Of a DNA stretch of 64,000 bases, positions 17,921 through 27,034 are shown in pieces. A program made the translations under genes and the position numbers. Positions within the stretch are counted from its first letter, which is position 1. Each line of letters opens with the position of its first letter. The notes under the pieces are model-generated. The model was not told where the DNA came from. It saw only the letters and a program-made list of their open reading frames with translations, and did not search any database. Source of the DNA: Flavobacterium alkalisoli (GTDB lineage Bacteria > Bacteroidota > Bacteroidia > Flavobacteriales > Flavobacteriaceae); contig NZ_CP042831.1 of assembly GCF_008000935.1 (NCBI RefSeq), positions 3,286,001-3,350,000 on the forward strand. Direction: 5' to 3'.

Positions 17921-20900
17921 CTATTTTCTAACAAGCTTATAAACGCCTGTTTTTGCTTCAGAAGTTACGTGCATCATATATACACCTTCAGACAGTTTAG
18001 CCACGTCAAGCTGAGAAGCCGATGCTTCCACTTTTACAGCCATTACTTTTTGACCTGTAAGGTTATATATTACCACACTCTCTATATAATTTTGAGCACT
18101 TATATTTAAAGTACCGTTTGTAGGATTTGGATAAAATGCAAATCCGGCAATAGTGTTATCGTTTAATCCAAGAGTCTGAGTTGTAAATGATTCCTGACCT
18201 TCCCACTCACTTACCATTTCCTCTGCGCAAATTGCACGAACATATACATGGTATTCAGTTTCAGGATCAAGCTCATCAAGCATAACTTCAGGTGTATTTT
18301 CAACCGTAACGATTTCACCTTCTGTTTCAGGATCAAATCCGGCAGGACCATATAACACTTCCCATACAGTAGCCTCTCCATTCTCTGTCCATGATACCAT
18401 AGCAGATGATGAAGTAGTATCAGTTATCTCAATTTGTGAAGGAGTAGCACAAACTGCTTCTTCAAGTGTAGTGAATGGTTGTGTACTTTCCCAGTTACTT
18501 GTAAAATCTTCTCCACATACCGCACGAACATAAACATCATATTCGGTATTTGCATCCAGTTCATCAAGCATAACTTCAGGTGTATCCTCAACCGTTACGG
18601 TCTCACCTTCTGTTTCGATATCAAACCCAACAGGACCATATAACACTTCCCATACAGTAGCTTCACCATTCTCTGTCCACGATACCATAACAGACGATGA
18701 AGTTATCTCAGATACTACAATAGTTGATGGTGTTGAACAAAGTGCTTCTTCAAGAGTAGTAAATGAATCTGTACTTCCCCAGCTACTTGTAAAATCTTCT
18801 GCACAAACTGCACGAACATAAATATTATATTCAGTATTAGCATCCAGTTCATCAAGCATAACTTCCGGAGTGTTATCAATCGTCACTGTTTCACCTTCTG
18901 TTTCAATATCAAATCCTACAGGGCCATATAATACTTCCCAAATAGTAGCTTCGCCATTCTCTGTCCATGAAATCATAGCAGATGATGAAGTTATTTCGGT
19001 TACCTGAATGGCAGACGGAGTAACACAAACCGGAGCCGCATCTGTAGTAAATGTTTCAGAAACTGTCCAGTCAGTACTTGTTTCACTACAAACCGCACGT
19101 ACATATACATCATATTCTGTATCGGCATCAAGTTCATCAAGAACAACCATAGCCACATCTTCAACCGTTACGGTCTCACCTTCTGTAGCAACATCAAATC
19201 CTGTAGGGCCATATAACACCTCCCACTCTGTAGAAGTACCGTTTTCTGTCCATGCAACCGTAGCTGTAGTTTCTCCTATTTCGGTAACAGCCACTGCTAT
19301 AGGAACTGCACATACCTCAATTACAATCTCTGTACATTCTGATAGTACTGTACAACCGTTAGCAGTTATCCTTACTGCATAGTTACCAGATTCTGTAGCT
19401 GTGAATGACTGGTTTGTAGCTCCCTCAATGTCTGCATTATTATCATTACAGTCTACCCACTGGTAAACAGCATCTGTTTGAGCAGCAGTTATTGTAGCAT
19501 CAACAAGAGCAACTGCATCATCAACTTCACTCTCGTTAACATCAACTGCTCCTGCTATATAATTTGAAGCAAGTCCGTTAAGAGCAAAAGTGTTGAAAGT
19601 ACCTACATATCCGTTTCCTGAAGCATCTGTAGCAGAAGCTACAGCAGTATTATCTGCCTCCGGAGTACCTTCATTAAGTTTAAAGTATGCCTGAAGGTTT
19701 GGTTGTACACCACAAAACTCTGCATCTTTGTTTGCAGCGATTTCTGCCTGCGTACGTGCTACGCTCCATACACGAACCTCATCTATAGAACCATCAAAAT
19801 ATCCGCCAAAACTTGCATTAATCCTACGACCTATTATCATATCTGTTACAGCCATTGTGTTTAATGGTGTTGATATATCACCCTGAGTATCTAATACTCC
19901 ATCTACATATAACTTATACTTATTAGTTGTTAAGCTGTTATCATAAGTAACCGCTACATGATGCCAGTTTCCGTCGTTTACGTTTACTGTACCATTAATG
20001 CCACCACCTTTATTTTCTATCCTAACCACATCATTAGTACCTGATGCATTTAATCTGAAAGTAAATCTGGCACCGTTTACAGCATCTGAACCCCAGGTTG
20101 CGATAATTTGCTCGTTATTTCCACTATTGGTTTTAACCCAAGCCTCTACTGTACGGGCATTATTTCCTAAAACCCCCTGATAGTTTGTCTGGATATAATC
20201 TCCGGCGCCATCAAAGTTCAGGGCTATAGCTTCGGTTGGTTCAACCACAACTTCTTCAAGAGTAGTAAAATCTTCAACTACAGTCAATTCGCTTGTAAGG
20301 TCTTCACCACATACCGCACGAACATAAACATCATATCCAGTATTTGCATCAAGCTCATCAAGCATAACCTCTGCTGTAGTATCAACAGCTACGGTTTCAC
20401 CTTCTGTTTCTACATCAAACCCTGTAGGACCGTAAAGTACTTCCCAAGTTGTTGCGTCACCGCTTTCTGTCCATGAAACTGAAGCTGAAGAAGTCGTTAT
20501 ATCCTCAACCATAATACCTGTAGGCACTGCACAAACTTCTGTATTAAGGGTAACCTCCATACAGTCTGACTGTACACTACAACCACTATTTGTAACAATT
20601 ACAGCATAATTACCACTTGCAGTGGGTGTAAATGTTTGTGATGTAGCTTCGTCTATTGGAGCATCTTCGTTATCACAATCAACCCATTGGTAAGTTGTAC
20701 CTGTAGCAGCTTCTGTGGCGGTTAATGTAGTTTCTTCAAGAGTAACCTCATCATTTATTGTAACGCCAGTAATTGTTGCCAGTCCGTCTACAAAGTTTGA
20801 ACCTGTACCGTTAAGTGCAAAACCATTAAATACAGCCAAATAGTTATTTCCTGAATTATCGGAAAGAGAAACTCCTGCATTATCTGCTTCAGGAGTACCA

Positions 20901-22771
20901 TCATTCATTCTAAAGTTAAGCTTAAGGTTTGTTTGCGGACCGCAAAACTCGGTATTCATATTAGCCTGAAGTTCTGCCTGTGTACGTGCTACATTCCATA
21001 CACGAACATTGTCCATGTCTCCCTGAAAGAAGTTTACACCATCTATTCTCGCACCTAATCTAAAATTTGTTGTAGAGCCTGTATTTGCTGTTACATTTCC
21101 TTCAATATCTAACACCCCATCAAGATAAAGCGCTATTTTGTTTGCTGCTGTAGGGTTATATACTACAGCTACGTGGTGCCATTCGCCATCATTAACAGCC
21201 ACAGTACCATTAACTGCACTTCCCTGTACTTCTAAACGCAGTGCATTATTATTAAGAATACAAAATGTAAATCTTGTTGAAGTTCCTAAAGTACCCCAGT
21301 CTGCAATTACACTTTGTCCCTGCCCACCCTGATTGGTTGGCAAAGAATTTTTTGTAGTTCTTATCCATCCTTCAACGGTTCTTGCTCCACTTCCCGAAAC
21401 ACCTCCGTATGTTGTTTGAATAAAATCATCTACACCATCAAAATTAACTCCAACATTACTAACCGGAGTTACAACTACCTCCTCAAGGGTAGTAAATGCC
21501 GTTACAGCAGTCCATTCACTTGTAAAATCTTCACTACAAACGGCACGAACATAAACATCATAACCAGTATTTGCATCAAGTTCGTCAAGAGTCATCTCTG
21601 CCGTAGTCTCAACAGTTACAGTTTCTCCTTCTGTCTCAGGATTAAAACCTGTAGGGCCATACAAAACTTCCCACTGGGTAGCATCACCGTTTTCTGTCCA
21701 TGATATTGTAGCTTCTGCTGTTGTTATATCCGCAGTCATTACAGCTGTAGGCGATTCACAAACAGCAATTGTAACTGCAGTACATTCTGACTGTGCACTA
21801 CATCCTCCTTTTGTAATTATTACAGCATAGTTACCTGTAGCTGTCGGTGTAAATGTTTGTGAAGTAGCTTCATCTATCGGAGCGTCTTCGTTATCACAAT
21901 CTACCCACTGATATGTGGTACCTGTAGTTGCTTCTGCTGCTGTTAAAGTAGTACCGTCAAGTGTAACAGAATCATCTATTGTTACAGCAGTAAGAGCTGT
22001 GGCTCCAGCAATAAAATTTGAACCTGTACCACTAAGCGCAAAACTATTTAGGGTTCCAGTATATGTATTGGCAGAACTATCTGAAATAGTAGTTTGTGTA
22101 GCATTATCTGCTCCTGCAGTACCTTCATTAAACTTATAGTAGGATACTAAGTTTGCCTGAGGATTGCAAAATTCAGTATTCATATTATCCTGAATTTGTG
22201 CCTGTGTACGGGCAACATCCCAAACACGAACCTCATCAATAGCACCGTCCCATACCGTAGTTGCAGAAAGGTCGGCCCTTATCCCGATTGTCATATTTGT
22301 AGTCCCCGGCTGCACGTTTAAGGCAGTGGTCATGTCACCCTGTATATCTAAAACCCCATCTACATAAAGTTTATATTTATTTGTAGCTGCATCGTTATCA
22401 TAAACCACTGCAACATGGTGCCACTGGTTATTAGTTACAAAAGCACTACCGTTTATTCCGGCTCCGCCAATTTCAATTCTGATTACACTTGCTGAAGGAT
22501 TTATTTTAAAAGAGAATCTTGAACCGGCACCAGCAGCGGTATCTCCCATATCAACAAGAAAACGCTGACTGGAATCAGAACCAACTTTTATCCATGCTTC
22601 AACAGTGCGTGATGCATTACCCGAAATACCGGCATAATTTGTTACGATATAATCGTTAGTTCCATCAAACTCGAGGGCATTTTGCTGTGCCTGCATCGAG
22701 GAGGACGCGAGACAAAAGGTAAATAACGAGGCGCGCAAAAGATTAGCCCCGGTAAGTAAATTTTTATTCAT
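17921..22771 (-). CDS. large secreted LamG/FN3 repeat protein with T9SS type A sorting domain
   Basis: The 1616-residue protein has a signal peptide ending near SMQAQ. It contains three LamG/concanavalin-like domains (starting near residues 32, 440 and 860), each with FDG.(D/N)(Y/F)I at the start, NGTVNVNDGNWHHVAVTYDN-type centres, YVDGVLD and DEVRVW(D/S)VARTQAE. Ig-like spacers with YQWVDC and six FN3-like domains (W.VLYGP.GF, LDELDA.T.YDVYVRAVC) follow, the last four in tandem. The end is a type A tail: FYPNPTNGTLNIS ... VYMMHV ... YKLVRK. LamG domains commonly bind sugars; no catalytic domain is visible, so it is probably an adhesin or glycan-binding surface protein. It lies 93 bases downstream of the HTCS gene on the same strand. 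Confidence 0.85.
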   Translation of the reverse strand: MNKNLLTGANLLRASLFTFCLASSSMQAQQNALEFDGTNDYIVTNYAGISGNASRTVEAWIKVGSDSSQRFLVDMGDTAAGAGSRFSFKINPSASVIRIEIGGAGINGSAFVTNNQWHHVAVVYDNDAATNKYKLYVDGVLDIQGDMTTALNVQPGTTNMTIGIRADLSATTVWDGAIDEVRVWDVARTQAQIQDNMNTEFCNPQANLVSYYKFNEGTAGADNATQTTISDSSANTYTGTLNSFALSGTGSNFIAGATALTAVTIDDSVTLDGTTLTAAEATTGTTYQWVDCDNEDAPIDEATSQTFTPTATGNYAVIITKGGCSAQSECTAVTIAVCESPTAVMTADITTAEATISWTENGDATQWEVLYGPTGFNPETEGETVTVETTAEMTLDELDANTGYDVYVRAVCSEDFTSEWTAVTAFTTLEEVVVTPVSNVGVNFDGVDDFIQTTYGGVSGSGARTVEGWIRTTKNSLPTNQGGQGQSVIADWGTLGTSTRFTFCILNNNALRLEVQGSAVNGTVAVNDGEWHHVAVVYNPTAANKIALYLDGVLDIEGNVTANTGSTTNFRLGARIDGVNFFQGDMDNVRVWNVARTQAELQANMNTEFCGPQTNLKLNFRMNDGTPEADNAGVSLSDNSGNNYLAVFNGFALNGTGSNFVDGLATITGVTINDEVTLEETTLTATEAATGTTYQWVDCDNEDAPIDEATSQTFTPTASGNYAVIVTNSGCSVQSDCMEVTLNTEVCAVPTGIMVEDITTSSASVSWTESGDATTWEVLYGPTGFDVETEGETVAVDTTAEVMLDELDANTGYDVYVRAVCGEDLTSELTVVEDFTTLEEVVVEPTEAIALNFDGAGDYIQTNYQGVLGNNARTVEAWVKTNSGNNEQIIATWGSDAVNGARFTFRLNASGTNDVVRIENKGGGINGTVNVNDGNWHHVAVTYDNSLTTNKYKLYVDGVLDTQGDISTPLNTMAVTDMIIGRRINASFGGYFDGSIDEVRVWSVARTQAEIAANKDAEFCGVQPNLQAYFKLNEGTPEADNTAVASATDASGNGYVGTFNTFALNGLASNYIAGAVDVNESEVDDAVALVDATITAAQTDAVYQWVDCNDNNADIEGATNQSFTATESGNYAVRITANGCTVLSECTEIVIEVCAVPIAVAVTEIGETTATVAWTENGTSTEWEVLYGPTGFDVATEGETVTVEDVAMVVLDELDADTEYDVYVRAVCSETSTDWTVSETFTTDAAPVCVTPSAIQVTEITSSSAMISWTENGEATIWEVLYGPVGFDIETEGETVTIDNTPEVMLDELDANTEYNIYVRAVCAEDFTSSWGSTDSFTTLEEALCSTPSTIVVSEITSSSVMVSWTENGEATVWEVLYGPVGFDIETEGETVTVEDTPEVMLDELDANTEYDVYVRAVCGEDFTSNWESTQPFTTLEEAVCATPSQIEITDTTSSSAMVSWTENGEATVWEVLYGPAGFDPETEGEIVTVENTPEVMLDELDPETEYHVYVRAICAEEMVSEWEGQESFTTQTLGLNDNTIAGFAFYPNPTNGTLNISAQNYIESVVIYNLTGQKVMAVKVEASASQLDVAKLSEGVYMMHVTSEAKTGVYKLVRK

Positions 22772-22793
22772 AATAAGTAGATTTTGGTTATCC

Positions 22794-22801
22794 CAAAAAT
22801 C
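22794..22801 (-). promoter_or_regulatory. possible -7 element of the LamG/FN3 gene
   Basis: The minus strand reads GATTTTTG, one mismatch from TAnnTTTG. It lies about 23 bases upstream of the start codon, and the GTTTCAA repeats lie further upstream. Confidence 0.3.
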
Positions 22802-22832
22802 TTATATCTTATTATTAGCCTTTAGCAACCTC

Positions 22833-22861
22833 GTTTCAAAAAGTGTTAATTTGGTTTCAAT
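22833..22861 (-). promoter_or_regulatory. candidate HTCS operator: two GTTTCAA direct repeats 21 bp apart
   Basis: GTTTCAA occurs at 22833-22839 and 22854-22860, a period of exactly 21 bases (two helical turns), as is usual for AraC-type DNA-binding domains. The distal copy is part of the 15-mer shared with 17783-17797. The proximal copy lies 32 bases upstream of the possible -7 element. Confidence 0.42.
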
Positions 22862-22864
22862 ATA

Positions 22865-25800
22865 CTATTTTACCTGATATTTTGCAGGAGTTACACCATA
22901 ATATTCCTTAAAACACTTAGAAAAATAGGATGGTGTATTAAAGCCCGTCATATAAGCTACTTCAGAAGCATTATAATCTTCCGAAAGAAGCTTGACAGCT
23001 TTTTTAAGTCGGTAAACTTTTATGATTTCCCCTGCCGGAATATCGAACATGGTCTTTACTTTTCTGTGAAGGCTTGTCCTGCTCATACACAAGGCTGATG
23101 CAAGCTCATCAACACTAAAGTTCTTATCATCCAGATTATCTTCCACAATCTTATATATTTCCTCTAAGAATGCATTATGACTTACTTCATTACTATTTAC
23201 AAGTTCCTCTTCTGATGAAGAAGTGAAACTTTTATGATAATGTTCCCTCTGCTTCTTTTGTAGTTTAAGTTGGTTTTTAATTCTCAATTGCAGTTCTGAT
23301 ATGCTAAAAGGCTTTTTTATATAATCGTTTGCACCAAACGAAAGTCCTTCGAGCCTGCTATCCATATCTGCCTTAGCTGTAAGTAAAATTATTGGTATAT
23401 GATTGATATTTATGTCCTGCTTAACGGCTTTACAAAACTCAAAGCCATTCATTTTTTCCATTGCAACATCACTCAGTATTAAGTCAGCACTTTTCGTTAA
23501 AACTATATCTAAAGCCTCTTCTCCATTAGCTGCATAAAGCACATTATAGCTTTTTTTAAGATTATCTATTATAAAAGAGGCTAGTTCTTCATGATCTTCA
23601 ACAACAAGAATTACAGGTTTAGTGCTGTCCCCTTCATTCTTAATTAACTCATCGCCTTCAAGTCTGTCCTCATTTTCATATTTCTCTATTGGTTCCTCAT
23701 TTTTGCTGTCAAGAGGCAACCATACTGAAAAAGTTGTTCCTGTAGGTATTTTGGTACTACTGCTTAAGGTAATTGTCCCTTTATGCAAATCCACCAACTC
23801 CCCTACTAATGATAAGCCAATACCATTACCCTGTAACTCATCCTGATTGCTTCCTTTAAAATACCTGTTGAAAATATTTTTCTGTTCTTCTTCCGGTATA
23901 CCCTTTCCGGTATCCTTAATCTCTAAAAATAATCCTTCCTTGTTCTTTTCAACCTTAACCGTTATTACATCTCCTGCATTACAAAACTTTAGCGCATTAG
24001 ACAGAAGATTATATAATATCCTGTCAAGTGTATTTATTGAAAACAGAAACTCGGCAGTAGCAGGTGTCTCAAATTCGATTATTACCTGCTTAGCCGTTGC
24101 TTCTTCTCTAAAGGCTTTAATTATATTTGAAACTACCATAACCACATCTCCCCAAACCATTTGAGGTTTTAGTACGCCTGCCTCCAGCTTTGCTATATCA
24201 AGCAACTGATCTGTAAGGTTTATAAGGCTTGACGTATTCTTTTCTATTATGTCAAGCAATTTGCCTTTGTCATCTTCACTATTTGTTTCTCTTAACTGAT
24301 CTGTAGGACCTAAAATAAGTGACAATGGTGTACGAAATTCATGAGCTATGTTAGAAAAAAAGCGTGTTTTTACCTGATCGAGTTTACGTAGCTCTTTTGC
24401 TTCTTTTTGTTTCAGTAAGATTTCATTCTTTATTACTCCCTGATTAATCCTGAAACGAATAAACCATGCTATACTCACTGCCCCAATAATCAAATACAAT
24501 AATTTAGCCCACCATGTTTTCCACCAGGGCGGAGTGATTTGCATTTCAAGAGACTTAATATGTGGGCTCCATACACCTGAAGTGTTTGAGGCGTTTACCT
24601 CAAAAATATAGTCTCCGGGAGGAAGTTTAGTATACACCGCTTCCCTTTTATTACCTACCTCTACCCAATCGTCATCATAACCTACAAGGCGGTATCGGTA
24701 ATTTATATCAAGGGGTTGGTTAAATTGTAAAGCCGTATAGGATATTGCTATAGTATTTTCTCCATAATCAAGGAAAAGATTCTCAAGATTGTTCACCGGA
24801 CTCAATTCAGGCTTTACATAACGAATAGCCTGGTTATTAAGCTTAATACCTGTAAAAGCAGTTTGGGGAGTAAAAGTATCTTCCTTTACATTATCAGGAT
24901 GAAATTTTACTCCATTGCTTATTCCTCCAAAAGCCATCTTACCATCGGGCAACAGTAACTGATGATAATGATTAAATTCTATATTCTGTAATCCATGATT
25001 ACGGGTAAAAACCCTACACTTATGAGTATGTGTATTAAAGTAAACCAGACCTTTATTTGTACCCATCCAAAAATTACCGGAACTATCGGTAAGTATGGAA
25101 TAAATAACATTATCCGGCAAACCTTCTTTTATCGAAAAAACATTTGTTTTATAGGTTGTTTTATCAAAACGTATAAGCCCTCCTGTACTGCCTATCCATA
25201 AAATATTCGTATTATCTGTATCCGGTTTAACAGAAATAAGATTGTTTGTAGGCAGTCCTGCTTTTCCGCTTTGAATTAAAGTTGTTTTTTTTGTACTTAT
25301 ATCAACCTTAAGCAAACCATGAGATTCGGTAGTAATCCATAAACTGTTATTTTGCGGATCTGCATAAATATTGTTTGGTACTATTTTTTTTGTACCTGTT
25401 ACTGGAGTATTTGATATGTTCAATAAATGTTGCCACTTATTTTCAGATGCATTAAAGAGGTATATATCATTAGCCTTATCTATTACAATAGGGTTATTAT
25501 TAAGTATAGATATCCCCTCTATAGGGATAAACCTCTTAGTTCCAGCTTGAGGTACAACAGCAAGCTTAGTAATTTTGTCATTATCTTTATTATAATAACA
25601 AACAGTACGGTTTAAAGCCATCCAATGCTTATTGTTATCCCAAACCGACCTAAAAGAATAGGAAGGATTCAGTACTCCTTTTTTATCGTAGTGCCAGTTA
25701 AAAAAATCTTTTACAGATATTCCATAAGCCTCCTCAAGCACATCAACAATAAAATCATCCTCATAGGAAAACCCTTCAAAATCAATACTTGTATCAATTG

Positions 25801-26788
25801 TATAAACGCCTTCTGCATCTCCTCCTATCCATATTAGTCCTGATTTATCAACTAAAAATGCTTGGGGCTGCCTGTTGCCTTTAAGATCGATATCAGCCAC
25901 TATCTCTATGCCTAATTCATCGCTATAGCTACAAACCTTATTTGCACAAACAAAATAATCTTTTCCGTTAGGTCCTGTATCAACCCATCTTATTGGTGCT
26001 TTAGAAATAAGCGGAAGTTTTACTTTCCTAAAGGTTTGCTTTTCCGGGTTAAAGAAATAAAGCTTTTCATCATCTGCCCACATAAGATTCCCATTACTTC
26101 TGCAATGGAACGAAGAAAAATCATATTTTTTATTGAGATTGTATCCCAGTTCTTCAGGAATAGGTATAGATGTAAACCTGTTAGTATCTTTATTTACTTT
26201 TATTATAGCCTTTTGGGTTAACAGCCATAAATTTTTATTTCTGTCTTCCAGCAAATTACAAACAGCTCCATCTTCGGGTTTTAGATGTTTACTTTGATTT
26301 ACCAGTTTGTTTTTATCTTTTAAATCAACAGTATACAAATCTCCTTCTTTTTCCTTAAACCAAAGAACGTTATCGGTCGTAACAAACCAAATCCTTCTGT
26401 TTATAGCAATCTTATGTTTTTCTAAAAATTCCTGAGTAATAATATGCGAAGATTGTTCTGTATCAATATCAAACCTGTCAATCTCTCCCGTTTCATACTT
26501 AATCCATATCGAATAATCAGTCCCGTTTTGAATATATTCGATAATATTTGATGCCAATGCATCTTTACTATTGGCATTACTCTGAAAAATCTTGAATTTA
26601 TGTCCGTCATAACGTGCCAGTCCGTTACGGGTGCTTATCCACATAAAACCATTTTTACCCTCCACAATTGCAGAAACAAATGATTGGGGTAATCCTTCAT
26701 CGACAGAGAGGTGCCTTATATTTTGCGAAAAAATAAAACAAGGAAATATAATAGTCAGAAATGTAAATATCGATTTTACATTAGTCAT
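22865..26788 (-). CDS. hybrid two-component system (HTCS) sensor/regulator
   Basis: The 1307-residue protein combines all parts of a Bacteroidota HTCS. A signal peptide (ending near FIFSQ) leads into periplasmic two-component propeller repeats, recognisable as LPQSFVSAIVEGKNGFMWIST, DKSGLIWIGGDAEG and LWIGSTGGLIRFD. A Y_Y_Y domain (NYRYRLVGYDDDWVE) precedes one membrane helix at about 755-778. Cytoplasmic parts are the kinase H box HEFRTPLSL (His near 816), ATPase motifs (DTGKGIPEEE, GNGIGLSLVGEL), a receiver domain with LILSDVAMEKMNG, and a C-terminal AraC-type helix-turn-helix ending GVTPAKYQVK. HTCS proteins usually sense glycan fragments and switch on nearby glycan-use genes. It lies directly upstream of the LamG gene; no SusC/SusD pair is in the window. 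Confidence 0.93.
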   Translation of the reverse strand: MTNVKSIFTFLTIIFPCFIFSQNIRHLSVDEGLPQSFVSAIVEGKNGFMWISTRNGLARYDGHKFKIFQSNANSKDALASNIIEYIQNGTDYSIWIKYETGEIDRFDIDTEQSSHIITQEFLEKHKIAINRRIWFVTTDNVLWFKEKEGDLYTVDLKDKNKLVNQSKHLKPEDGAVCNLLEDRNKNLWLLTQKAIIKVNKDTNRFTSIPIPEELGYNLNKKYDFSSFHCRSNGNLMWADDEKLYFFNPEKQTFRKVKLPLISKAPIRWVDTGPNGKDYFVCANKVCSYSDELGIEIVADIDLKGNRQPQAFLVDKSGLIWIGGDAEGVYTIDTSIDFEGFSYEDDFIVDVLEEAYGISVKDFFNWHYDKKGVLNPSYSFRSVWDNNKHWMALNRTVCYYNKDNDKITKLAVVPQAGTKRFIPIEGISILNNNPIVIDKANDIYLFNASENKWQHLLNISNTPVTGTKKIVPNNIYADPQNNSLWITTESHGLLKVDISTKKTTLIQSGKAGLPTNNLISVKPDTDNTNILWIGSTGGLIRFDKTTYKTNVFSIKEGLPDNVIYSILTDSSGNFWMGTNKGLVYFNTHTHKCRVFTRNHGLQNIEFNHYHQLLLPDGKMAFGGISNGVKFHPDNVKEDTFTPQTAFTGIKLNNQAIRYVKPELSPVNNLENLFLDYGENTIAISYTALQFNQPLDINYRYRLVGYDDDWVEVGNKREAVYTKLPPGDYIFEVNASNTSGVWSPHIKSLEMQITPPWWKTWWAKLLYLIIGAVSIAWFIRFRINQGVIKNEILLKQKEAKELRKLDQVKTRFFSNIAHEFRTPLSLILGPTDQLRETNSEDDKGKLLDIIEKNTSSLINLTDQLLDIAKLEAGVLKPQMVWGDVVMVVSNIIKAFREEATAKQVIIEFETPATAEFLFSINTLDRILYNLLSNALKFCNAGDVITVKVEKNKEGLFLEIKDTGKGIPEEEQKNIFNRYFKGSNQDELQGNGIGLSLVGELVDLHKGTITLSSSTKIPTGTTFSVWLPLDSKNEEPIEKYENEDRLEGDELIKNEGDSTKPVILVVEDHEELASFIIDNLKKSYNVLYAANGEEALDIVLTKSADLILSDVAMEKMNGFEFCKAVKQDININHIPIILLTAKADMDSRLEGLSFGANDYIKKPFSISELQLRIKNQLKLQKKQREHYHKSFTSSSEEELVNSNEVSHNAFLEEIYKIVEDNLDDKNFSVDELASALCMSRTSLHRKVKTMFDIPAGEIIKVYRLKKAVKLLSEDYNASEVAYMTGFNTPSYFSKCFKEYYGVTPAKYQVK

Positions 26789-27034
26789 TTTTTATGTGGT
26801 ATAAATTGTGGTATTTGCAGTAACTGGCAGCGCAATATAGTTAAATTATGGTTAAGAAATTTTAGTACAAAACCCTAAAAACAGTCATTCCGTAATATTT
26901 CACATTTCTCCTTAGCAGCAATAAAATAATAACAAAAGTGGTTCTCTCTAAAGTCGTCAGTAACACAATTATATTCAACAAAAAAACACATTAACATTTT
27001 TTTTCTTATTTTAGTAAAAAAAACCACACTTACT

